Shown: piece after piece, positions 31,857 through 40,098 of the stretch | Layout of the letters: every line of letters starts with the position of its first letter | How positions within the stretch are numbered: the stretch's first letter is position 1 | Assembly: GCA_964520655.1 (NCBI GenBank) | Contig: CAZFNI010000007.1 | Coordinates: forward strand, 1 to 64,000 | Length of the DNA: 64,000 nucleotides | Source of the DNA: JACQQW01 sp964520655 | GTDB taxonomy: Bacteria > Omnitrophota > Gorgyraeia > Zapsychrales > Fredricksoniimonadaceae | Direction of reading: 5' to 3' | Program-made: the position numbers and the translations under genes | The notes under the pieces: generated by a model | What the model was told of the DNA's origin: nothing | Seen by the model: only the letters and a program-made list of their open reading frames with translations | The model's database searches: none

Positions 31857-33737
31857 ATGTGCGGGATCATCACCCATTTAAGTCTGGACAACAGCAGCCG
31901 TATTTCTCCTGATACATGCCGGCAGTTAAATGATCTGCTGATCCATCGCGGTCCCGATGATTCCGGTATCTTCTTAAGCGGCAATGTGGCCATGGGCATG
32001 CGCCGGCTGGCCATCGTGGACTTAGAAGGCGGTCGTCAGCCGATCTCATCGAACGATGGGCGCTACACCATCGTTTTTAACGGGGAGATCTACGATCATA
32101 TGCTGCTGCGCCGTGAACTCTCGGCGCGGGGCAGGACATTTAAGCAGCACAGCGACACCGAGACGATCCTCAATGCCTACATCACCTGGGGAGCGGATTG
32201 CCTGCGACACTTAAACGGCATGTTCGCGTTTAGCATCTGGGACGACACGGATAAGACTTTGTTCATTGCCCGCGACCGCGTCGGGATGAAGCCGCTTTAC
32301 TACGCCCAGGATGCGAAACGCATCTTCTTCTCGTCCGAATTGACCCCGATCGTCCGCAGCCGTTTTTTCGACCTTCAATATAATCTCAAGGCGATCAGCG
32401 ACTATTTGAGTTACTGGTATATCTGCGAGCCGGACACGATCTTTTTAAATGTGCATCAGCTTCCTCCGGGGCATTATGCCACCATCAAGGATGGGCGCAT
32501 GACGGTCACCCGGTACTGGAGTATTCCCGCTAAGCCTGAGGCGGATGTGCCCTATGCCCAAAGCGTGGAACAGCTGCATGGTTTATTGACCGACGCGGTC
32601 AGGTCCCATTTGGTCGCGGATGTGCCCTTGGGCACATTCTTAAGCGGCGGTATTGATTCGGGCGTGGTGACAGCTTTGGCTAAAAGGCAAGCTGCCGGGC
32701 GATTATGTTCTTTCGGCATCGGTTTCAAAGATAGAAGTTACGATGAGACATCGCTGGCCAAAATGACGGCGGAGAAGCACGGGGTTGATCTGAACGTCCA
32801 TATCATGGAGGACATATCGCCCGAACTTCTCGAGGAGATCATCGGCGCATTTGATGAACCGCTGGGGAATGCCAGTTATGTGCCGACCTATCTTTTAGCC
32901 AGGGCCGCTCGCGCCAAACTGAAAGTCGTACTGACGGGCGACGGAGGGGATGAGCTTTTCGGCGGTTATCCGACTTATCAGGCGCCTTACTACCAGAATA
33001 TGTGGCAGCGGACGCCGCGCTTCTTCAAGCAGATCATTAAGCAGTATGTCGCCGGGATGCGGGTGTCGCATCAACGCATTTCCCTTGATTATCGTCTCAA
33101 GCAGCTGATGCAGGGGATAGACCAGGATTATCAGCGCGCGCATATTTCCTGGCGTCAGGTAGCATCGATGGCCGTGCAGCAGCGTTTATGGAGATCTCAT
33201 GTTTACGAGAAACTGCGGGGCCATGATCCTTTCATTGTCGCAGAGCGTTATTTCAGCCAGGCCAAAGAACTTTCGGTCATCAATCAGCTCATGTATGTGG
33301 ACATCAATACGTTCTTGTTAAATGACCATTTGCGCAAAGTGGACCGCATGACCATGGCCCATGGATTGGAAGCCCGCATCCCGTTCTTGGATCACCGGAT
33401 CGTGGAACTCGCCATGCGCATGCCGGCTCAGCATAAGATCAACCTCAGAAGCACAAAAAGAGTGCTCAAATCAGTCGCTGCTCAGTACTTGCCGAAACAA
33501 GTCATCATGGGCAAGAAGAAGGGGCTGACATCGCCCATTGCCGGCTGGATCCATGGCCCGTTAAAAGAATATTTCAGCGATGTATTAACAGGGGGTATTG
33601 CCAGCGAATTGTTTGAGTCCAAGGAGATCCGGGTACTGGTCACGGAACACATGGAAAGAAAAAAAGATCACAGCCGTATCTTATGGGCATTATTGACGTT
33701 GCAGGTCTGGCATCGCAGGATCAGTGTTGGCCCATAA
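31857..33737 (+). CDS. asnB: Asparagine-synthase-type glutamine amidotransferase
   Basis: A 626-residue two-domain enzyme. Cys2 after the initiator Met (MCGII) is the class II glutaminase nucleophile, with RGPDDSG, FNGEIYDH and DRVGMKPLYY in the N-terminal domain. FLSGGIDSGVV near residue 260 is the ATP pyrophosphatase loop of the synthetase domain, and GDGGDELFGGYP follows. AsnB relatives in surface-polysaccharide or exosortase-linked loci often amidate sugar carboxylates or peptides rather than make free asparagine; the location here, between sugar-modifying oxidoreductases, favours that reading. It probably heads a new transcription unit, since a consensus -10 sits six bases upstream. Confidence 0.88.
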   Translation: MCGIITHLSLDNSSRISPDTCRQLNDLLIHRGPDDSGIFLSGNVAMGMRRLAIVDLEGGRQPISSNDGRYTIVFNGEIYDHMLLRRELSARGRTFKQHSDTETILNAYITWGADCLRHLNGMFAFSIWDDTDKTLFIARDRVGMKPLYYAQDAKRIFFSSELTPIVRSRFFDLQYNLKAISDYLSYWYICEPDTIFLNVHQLPPGHYATIKDGRMTVTRYWSIPAKPEADVPYAQSVEQLHGLLTDAVRSHLVADVPLGTFLSGGIDSGVVTALAKRQAAGRLCSFGIGFKDRSYDETSLAKMTAEKHGVDLNVHIMEDISPELLEEIIGAFDEPLGNASYVPTYLLARAARAKLKVVLTGDGGDELFGGYPTYQAPYYQNMWQRTPRFFKQIIKQYVAGMRVSHQRISLDYRLKQLMQGIDQDYQRAHISWRQVASMAVQQRLWRSHVYEKLRGHDPFIVAERYFSQAKELSVINQLMYVDINTFLLNDHLRKVDRMTMAHGLEARIPFLDHRIVELAMRMPAQHKINLRSTKRVLKSVAAQYLPKQVIMGKKKGLTSPIAGWIHGPLKEYFSDVLTGGIASELFESKEIRVLVTEHMERKKDHSRILWALLTLQVWHRRISVGP

Positions 33738-33807
33738 CCATAACGGAATAGGTGAATTTTCTGTTAAATCATGATATTCTGACGTCATTGCATTGAAAGA
33801 ACGCGCG

Positions 33808-34149
33808 ATGGAAAAGATCATTCTGGGAATAGTCCAAACGATATTGTGCCCGCAATTCGCGGCTGATGCTAACCATCATCACGTGACGCATACGGCGGAA
33901 GTGCTTTACCGCAAGATCATGGCCATGCCGTTGTTGCTGCGTCTGGCCATGTCCGTGCTGTTATATGTTTTTAACGGATACGGGGTTTTGCTGGGCGGAC
34001 ATTTGTTTGAGAACCATGTCCCCCAAAACAAAGCTAAACAGTTAAGCCAATGGCAGAACAGCCCGATCGCCCCTTGCCGTGAAGCAATGTCTTTTTTTTA
34101 TAAAATGACTTTTTTTATTTATTTCTCCTTATGCCCAAAGATCGATTAA
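33808..34149 (+). CDS. Small basic His-rich protein coupled to the GMC oxidoreductase
   Basis: A 113-residue protein if begun at the ATG at 33808 (TTG at 33793 would add five residues). It has DANHHHVTH near residue 20, a hydrophobic stretch LLLRLAMSVLLYVFNGYGVLL (two more residues follow before a charged part), and an aromatic end, FFYKMTFFIYFS. It overlaps the GMC oxidoreductase start by 19 bases. Small subunits encoded before GMC enzymes (as in gluconate dehydrogenase subunit 3) have a similar position and size, and the pattern of hydrophobic helices is loosely similar, so an accessory subunit is my guess. I do not recognise the family with confidence. Confidence 0.55.
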   Translation: MEKIILGIVQTILCPQFAADANHHHVTHTAEVLYRKIMAMPLLLRLAMSVLLYVFNGYGVLLGGHLFENHVPQNKAKQLSQWQNSPIAPCREAMSFFYKMTFFIYFSLCPKID

Positions 34150-35462
34150 GTTGTGACGTTCTAGTCATTGGTTCCGGCCCCGGCGGCGCTATGACAGCCA
34201 TGCTGTTGGCCCAGGCGGGACGGGATGTGATCCTTTTGGAAGAGGGGCAGCATATCCCCATCGACCAGGTTCCTGCGTATTCCCTGGATGAGATGGACCT
34301 TAAATACCGCCACGGCGGGTTAACGGTCAGCGCGGGAGATCCCAAGGTCACTTACATAGAAGGCCGCTGCGTCGGAGGGGCAAGCGAGATCAATGCCGGG
34401 CTTTATCATCGCCCGCTGCCAAAAACATTGGATGCCTGGGGGGCGGAGCACCGTTTAAAGGGATTTTCTTCCCAGCTGATGGAGCCGTTCTTTTTAGCCA
34501 ATGAAGACATGATCAAGGTGGTGCCGTTTCAGGGTGAATTGTCGATCGCTTCGCGTTTGATCCGCGACGGGGCTCAAAAGCTGGGCTGGCAGTCGGGGGA
34601 GGTGCCCAGGTTATGGGATTACGCGAAGGGATGTAAGTGCTCGATGAGCGAAGCGGTGATCCCGCAATTTATCAAAGCCAAAGGACGGCTGATCACGCAG
34701 GCCAGGGCGGGACGTTTGCATGTGTCCAATAGAAAAGCCTTTCAGGTCAATACCCGTTTATTGAATATCCGTTTTAACCATGTGTTTATCTGCGGCGGCG
34801 CGATACAAACGCCGCTCTTGCTGCGGCGAAGCGGCATCAAGAAGAATATCGGCAATAATTTACGTATGCATCCGGCGGTGCGGGCGGTCGTTGAATTTGA
34901 CCGCGATATCAATGATCCAAGTGAGGGCGTGCCGGTCTATCAGGTCAGTGAATTCAAACCGGAGATCTCATTAGGGGGTTCTTACAGCGGGCTGCCGCAT
35001 TTAGGGCTGTGGCTCTCCGGGCGAAGCGACCTAAAAGCGCATTTAAAGGCCTGGAAGCGACACGCGATCTTTTACGCCCTGATCATGGCTTCTACGCCTG
35101 GGAAGGTGCGTGCTATTCCTTTTGTCGACGAGCCGATTGTCAGCCTGCCCATGGTCAAGGCTGATTGGGAGCTGATGGAGCAGGGGCTTTCGCGTCTGGA
35201 GGAATTATTCAAGGCGGCAGGGGCGGTGCATATCCACCGCAGCATCAAGCCCGAACTATCAACGATACATTTGTTCTGTTCCTGTCCCATGGGGGAGGAC
35301 TCACCGACCGCTGCGGTCGATTCTTACGGCCGGCTGCACGGGTATGACAATATTTATTTGAACGACGCCAGCATTCTACCGGCAACGCCCGGGGTCAATC
35401 CCCAGGCAACCATCATGGCGCTGGCCCGCCGCAACGTGGAGCATTTTATAAAATACTCATGA
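34131..35462 (+). CDS. GMC-family FAD-dependent oxidoreductase
   Basis: A 443-residue flavoprotein, short for the family (usually 500-600). VLVIGSGPGGAMTAMLLA near residues 10-27 is the FAD-binding helix, LLEEGQH carries the ribose-binding Glu, GRCVGGASEINAG is the family's N-terminal signature, and the C-terminal GMC block reads HLFCSCPMGEDS, then VDSYGRL and LNDASILPATPGVNPQ. It oxidises an alcohol, most likely on a sugar or alditol given its neighbours. It overlaps the small upstream gene by 19 bases and the next family B gene by 4 (ATGA), so it is part of one translation-coupled chain. Confidence 0.85.
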   Translation: MPKDRLSCDVLVIGSGPGGAMTAMLLAQAGRDVILLEEGQHIPIDQVPAYSLDEMDLKYRHGGLTVSAGDPKVTYIEGRCVGGASEINAGLYHRPLPKTLDAWGAEHRLKGFSSQLMEPFFLANEDMIKVVPFQGELSIASRLIRDGAQKLGWQSGEVPRLWDYAKGCKCSMSEAVIPQFIKAKGRLITQARAGRLHVSNRKAFQVNTRLLNIRFNHVFICGGAIQTPLLLRRSGIKKNIGNNLRMHPAVRAVVEFDRDINDPSEGVPVYQVSEFKPEISLGGSYSGLPHLGLWLSGRSDLKAHLKAWKRHAIFYALIMASTPGKVRAIPFVDEPIVSLPMVKADWELMEQGLSRLEELFKAAGAVHIHRSIKPELSTIHLFCSCPMGEDSPTAAVDSYGRLHGYDNIYLNDASILPATPGVNPQATIMALARRNVEHFIKYS

Positions 35463-37513
35463 GCCGATTATCTTTGAGCCCCGCGTACCGCAATGTCCTG
35501 ATGCTGGCCGTTCTAAGCTTCCTGCAGGCGCTGCAGCTGCTGATCTGGGCGGCTGCTGCAAGTTCCCTGATCCCCTATGCCAGGACCGATTTTGTCACAA
35601 AGATCTTTCCGGTCTATTTGCCCGAGGTAAGGCCTGAGCGGGAGATGCTCTTGTTCCGTTTGTTTGTGGTGATGGCCGTCGCTATCATGGCGGCGTGGAT
35701 CGTCCGGCACAAGGATGAGGTCGACTCCCGAGAACTTCGACGGGAATATGGCGCTTATACGGTCTTTACGGCAACGGTCATTGTCATACAGCTGATCTTT
35801 ATTTTTAAACTTATTGTTTTTGGGGGCCCCCTGTGGGCCAGAGTGATGATGTGGCTTTGCATGGTCGGAGCTTTGTTGGCGCATGTGTTCTGGCCGGAAC
35901 TGCGGAAAATATTATCTTCCTGGCAGGGGAAGATCATATCCAGCGATGATGTTGGATCCCCGCATTTGTGGGATGCTTCATTTATCCTTTTGCTGTTTGT
36001 TCTGCTATATCCAAATAATCTAGATAATGTACTGGGCCGCATATTTGTTCATGATCAGTTCTATCATTTAGACAGCATGCTCATGATGCCGGGCTTCGCG
36101 CATCTCAAAGGTCTGCTGTTAAACCGGGATATCACCAGCGAATACAGCGCCGGGTTGCCTGTAATGCTGTCCAATGTGCTGAATTTCTTCCATGGGTTTG
36201 ATTATCCGGGGGCGGTAAGGCTGTTGATCATGTTGAACCTGGTTTATTACGCGGCGTTGTACCTGTTCATTGCCCGCTGGCTTAATTCCAGGCCTTTGGG
36301 GGTGTTGGGCACATTGCTTGCGGTCAAATGGCAAATGTTCCATTGGGGGGTGGCGCCATTGGTCTGGCAATTCCCCAGTGCCACCGCTTTAAGGCATTTG
36401 CCGGACATTGTGTTTTATTTTACTTTCTGGCAGTATTTAAGAACACTTAAGACGCGCTGGTTGATCATTGCGGTGATCTCTGTCGGTGTCACGTTGTTCT
36501 GGATGATGGATGTCGGGGTCTATTTGCTGGCAGCGCTTTGCGCGGGCATGCTTTTATTCAATTGGCGGCAGGCTTTCGCAGCGGCGGCTCTGGCGCTTGG
36601 CACGGCTTTTGTGTTGCTGTGGGCTGGGCAGCCCCAGGCGGTTGTGTCGGCGGATTATTGGAAGAACCAGTTTGAATTCGCCTCATTGTTCCTCAACGGG
36701 TGGGGGGCATTACCGATGACGGAAGGGTTAAAGGATAAGCAGTTCTTTGCTTTTATCATTGGATTTGTTATTCCCGTCGGTTATGCCGCCAGTTTAGTCT
36801 ACAGCGCCCAACGTTTCTGGGCAGATAAAAACCGAAAAGACCATTTGTTCGTCGTTGTGTTGTGCCTGTACGGCCTTGGCCTGTACCATTATTTTATCCA
36901 TCGTTCTGGTGTCACCAGTTATTACGCGGTGTGTGTTCCGCTTGTTTTGCTTGTGTGTTTTTGGGGGCAGCAGCTGTTGTCCCGGCTGCCTGCCGATAAG
37001 CGGCGGCTGGCGGCGGTCGTGGCCGCAAGCCTGATGCTGCCGATCTTGGCTACGAGCTATCTGTTCACGTATTATCCCAATATCCTTAATCTTGCCGGCA
37101 ATGACTGGAAGATCGAGGCCAAATATTATCGCGAACACTTTGACCTGAAAAAAGATGCGCAAATGATCGCGTCATTGTCCGCTCCTGGCGAGAGGGTGGC
37201 CATCATCAGTAGTTTTGAGACCAGGATCCTGATGCAGGCCGACCGTCCGCCGCTGTTTTACTATTCACCCATGGTCGAATCTTCCTTGATGGATGATCCG
37301 CGATCACGGTTGACCTATCTACACACTCACAAACGGCTGCGGGAGACGATCGCGCAGATCGAGGAACGCAGGCCGTCGTATGTTTTTATCGAGGCAAAGA
37401 TGCTCAATGTGCAGGGCCAGGAAGCATTGTCAGGTCTGTTAAGCGCGGTGATGAACAATTACACACCGTTTAAACAAGGGGTTTACTTGATCGCCTTTAA
37501 GAGGACGAAATGA
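35459..37513 (+). CDS. GT-C-like membrane protein, family B (copy 1)
   Basis: A 684-residue polytopic protein, family B. The N-terminal third has about four helices and FWPEL (near residue 145), a motif shared by all B copies. The second part begins with the signature HDQFYHLDSMLMMPG (near 197), then a YSAGLP segment in place of the QYGVG seen in other copies, followed by about ten helices including KWQMFHWGVAP. The C-terminal outer domain has ISSFETRILMQADRPPLFYY and ends in YLIAFKRTK. The H-x-x-D pair is a plausible active site if B is a GT-C transferase. It overlaps both neighbours by 4 bases and pairs with the family C gene that follows. Confidence 0.6.
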   Translation: MSRLSLSPAYRNVLMLAVLSFLQALQLLIWAAAASSLIPYARTDFVTKIFPVYLPEVRPEREMLLFRLFVVMAVAIMAAWIVRHKDEVDSRELRREYGAYTVFTATVIVIQLIFIFKLIVFGGPLWARVMMWLCMVGALLAHVFWPELRKILSSWQGKIISSDDVGSPHLWDASFILLLFVLLYPNNLDNVLGRIFVHDQFYHLDSMLMMPGFAHLKGLLLNRDITSEYSAGLPVMLSNVLNFFHGFDYPGAVRLLIMLNLVYYAALYLFIARWLNSRPLGVLGTLLAVKWQMFHWGVAPLVWQFPSATALRHLPDIVFYFTFWQYLRTLKTRWLIIAVISVGVTLFWMMDVGVYLLAALCAGMLLFNWRQAFAAAALALGTAFVLLWAGQPQAVVSADYWKNQFEFASLFLNGWGALPMTEGLKDKQFFAFIIGFVIPVGYAASLVYSAQRFWADKNRKDHLFVVVLCLYGLGLYHYFIHRSGVTSYYAVCVPLVLLVCFWGQQLLSRLPADKRRLAAVVAASLMLPILATSYLFTYYPNILNLAGNDWKIEAKYYREHFDLKKDAQMIASLSAPGERVAIISSFETRILMQADRPPLFYYSPMVESSLMDDPRSRLTYLHTHKRLRETIAQIEERRPSYVFIEAKMLNVQGQEALSGLLSAVMNNYTPFKQGVYLIAFKRTK

Positions 37514-40098
37514 AGAACCAGTGCGCAAGACGTGATATTGGCATCGCCTTTATCCTGACCATGGCGGCTTATGCGCTGCTTTATCCTGATCAGTTCGTGT
37601 TCGGCAGCCGCCGTTTTTTGCAAGGGCAGGATACGGAGATACATTTAGAGAGCCTATTTACGCTGGTATCCCATGTTTTCCAGGGCGGGGTGCAGCTGTA
37701 CGACCGTTTCGACGGGTTCAATAATGTATACACCCTCATGACCGCTGGCTTATATTCAGTTCTGGATATGATCTTAGCCGGCATATATGTATTGTTAAGC
37801 CCTTTAAGCGATCATTCCGGAAGTTTCCTGCACCAGGTCTATTCCGTCGGGTATTACGCCGGAGCTGCGGTGATACGCATCATGGGGGGCTATTTATTGC
37901 TGGGCAAGTTCACGCGAAACAGGGCGGCCCGCGTCATCGCGCTGGTGCTGGCGAATCTGTTCCTCTCGTCGTTTTTGATCAACCGCGGCATGCAGGTCAA
38001 TAACTTGTATAGTTATTTGCCGCTGCTTTTATATTTTGTCCTTAATTTTTTTGAGAACTTTGATCTAAAAGATGCGTGTCTCGCCGCGCTGGTCATGGCA
38101 TTGGCGGTGAGCAATTCGCCATTCTTGGGCTTAAGTTATTTTTATTTGATCGTCCATTTTTTTATGATCAGCTGTGCAGCCGTCTATGCGTATTTTGCGT
38201 TAAAAGATGGCATCAAAGAAAGAACGCTAAGCTGGGAACCAGCTCAATGGGGATATGCCGCCGCTGTTGCAGCGGTCATTGTTATCCTGATCCTGCCGTA
38301 CGCGCTGATGCAGTCGGATTTCAAAAATGATTTCTTCATCGCTAATTCAGGTGTTAACGGCACCGTTGGCCGTCTAAAGGCGGCGGGGGTGGACGCGTAT
38401 TTTTCTTTCCCCGGTCGTTCCTATGTGAACCCTGGTGAGTTCTTGACCAAAAGTGTTGATTTCACGCTGACCCGATGGGGATCGACATGGATGTTCTTAG
38501 GTGTCGGTATGCTCTTTCTGATCTTAAGCGGACTGGTGCTGTCCCGTCAGAGGTTAAAGGGAGTGATCGTTTGCCTGACGGTCTTTGTGCTGAGCTTAAA
38601 TATTCCAGCCAGCAAGGACAGTGTGCCCGGCTTTGCCCACTGGATCAATGTGTTGACAAATCCTTTCCATTTTTTGATCCGCAGCGTCCATATGTCGACG
38701 CTGTTATGGTATCTCACCTTGACGCCGTTAGTTGCGCTGGGGATAGAGGCGTTGACCGCTTTGGCTGCTGGCCGCCGCGAGGCGGTCCATGCCGGTCGTC
38801 TTTATACATTCCTGGGATTCTTTGCCGGATCGTGTGTGCTGACAGCGTGTTTATCGCCGGGGCGGGTGCAGGGATATGTGCTGCTGCAGGGGGCGCTTAT
38901 TGTCGCGACCATGCTTTTACTCTCCACACAGAAGAAGAAAATGAAATGGGCGGCCGCGCTGCTGGGGATCATTTTGATCGCCGGAGAGCTGGCAGCTCTT
39001 AAGAATTACGTGGACGAAGACCTGGATGTGCAGGTGCATTTAAAGCCGCAGGTTTACAGCGGCGTGCGTTCTGCTGAACCAATTTTATTAGATCATCAAA
39101 ACCCCAAGGTCTTTCCCAACCGGGCGTATTATAAGAATAGCGCGCAACCCGTCTTTCCGCCGGCCTATACCTATCAGAACACTTACGGCGCCTATTACAG
39201 TCATTATCCATTGATGGAGCGTTTTTTGCGTCCTCCTTCGCTGTATGAACCAAGGCCGCTGGTATTTAAAGGTTTCGCCCAAGATGTCGCGAACGCGGCG
39301 TATTTGCAGAAAGTCGGCCTGATGATGTTCTTTGTGCCGTATGCCATGGATGATTCGCGGGTGCGCATGGAAGACTTGTTGTCCGCGGGGCTTAATGGGC
39401 AGGTGGTGCTATTGCCCGCGGGTTCGCCTGGGATGGTTCCGCCCGATCAGGCGATCGTACCCCAGCCGATGCCAGTGGTCAGGACCCAGGAATTCGCATT
39501 AGATCCCAAAAAAGCCAAACGTATACAGAAGGGGACTAATATCGAGTGGCATTTGACGCTTCCAGGCGGCTTCCCTTCTTATGTGACATCGACGGTGTTC
39601 ACTCAAGATCAAGATGATCTTCAGCTATTGATGGGAGAGAGGGCATTAACACAGGTTCAAGGCGGGTTGGTTGTTCCCTACAGCTTTGATGTACAGAATA
39701 TCAAGGAGGGCAAGGCGGTGGTCCTGCTGCCGCAAGGCATTGATCCAGCATCGTCAGGGCTTAAGCTGGTGTACAAAAGATCAGACGGTATTAAGGAGAT
39801 CTGGAAGAATACCCATGATGCCTGGGGTTTGACGATCGAAGCTCCCGTGGATGGATGGGTGGTGTTCCACTATCCGTATGATCCAAAATGGAAGATCATT
39901 GTCGACGGAAGAACAGAAGCGCTTTACAAGGCGGATCATTATTATTGCGCTGTGCGTGTATCCAAAGGCGAACATCGGCTTTTACTCCAGTATTGGCCGG
40001 GGACGATCATACGGCCGTTGTTATTGTTATCAGCACTGCTTAGCATCGGTGTATTTTTTTATGTATTTAAAGAAGGGTATCGGCGTGAGTGTCCATAG
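37510..40098 (+). CDS. YfhO-like membrane glycosyltransferase, family C (copy 2)
   Basis: An 862-residue polytopic protein. First outer loop: QGQDTEIHLESLF (about residues 38-50), FQGGVQLYDRFDGFNNVY; membrane part: NSPFLGLSYFYLIVHF, ANSGVNGTVGRL, FAHWINVLTNPFHFLIRS. The C-terminal outer domain contains FDVQNIKEG and ends with WKIIVDGRTE, YYCAVRVSKGEHRLLLQYWP, then a helix. It is very close in layout to copy 1 (27110). The start overlaps the previous stop (ATGA) and the end overlaps the next B gene by 14 bases, so this B-C-B-C chain is translationally coupled. Sugar specificity cannot be read from sequence. Confidence 0.65.
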   Translation: MKNQCARRDIGIAFILTMAAYALLYPDQFVFGSRRFLQGQDTEIHLESLFTLVSHVFQGGVQLYDRFDGFNNVYTLMTAGLYSVLDMILAGIYVLLSPLSDHSGSFLHQVYSVGYYAGAAVIRIMGGYLLLGKFTRNRAARVIALVLANLFLSSFLINRGMQVNNLYSYLPLLLYFVLNFFENFDLKDACLAALVMALAVSNSPFLGLSYFYLIVHFFMISCAAVYAYFALKDGIKERTLSWEPAQWGYAAAVAAVIVILILPYALMQSDFKNDFFIANSGVNGTVGRLKAAGVDAYFSFPGRSYVNPGEFLTKSVDFTLTRWGSTWMFLGVGMLFLILSGLVLSRQRLKGVIVCLTVFVLSLNIPASKDSVPGFAHWINVLTNPFHFLIRSVHMSTLLWYLTLTPLVALGIEALTALAAGRREAVHAGRLYTFLGFFAGSCVLTACLSPGRVQGYVLLQGALIVATMLLLSTQKKKMKWAAALLGIILIAGELAALKNYVDEDLDVQVHLKPQVYSGVRSAEPILLDHQNPKVFPNRAYYKNSAQPVFPPAYTYQNTYGAYYSHYPLMERFLRPPSLYEPRPLVFKGFAQDVANAAYLQKVGLMMFFVPYAMDDSRVRMEDLLSAGLNGQVVLLPAGSPGMVPPDQAIVPQPMPVVRTQEFALDPKKAKRIQKGTNIEWHLTLPGGFPSYVTSTVFTQDQDDLQLLMGERALTQVQGGLVVPYSFDVQNIKEGKAVVLLPQGIDPASSGLKLVYKRSDGIKEIWKNTHDAWGLTIEAPVDGWVVFHYPYDPKWKIIVDGRTEALYKADHYYCAVRVSKGEHRLLLQYWPGTIIRPLLLLSALLSIGVFFYVFKEGYRRECP

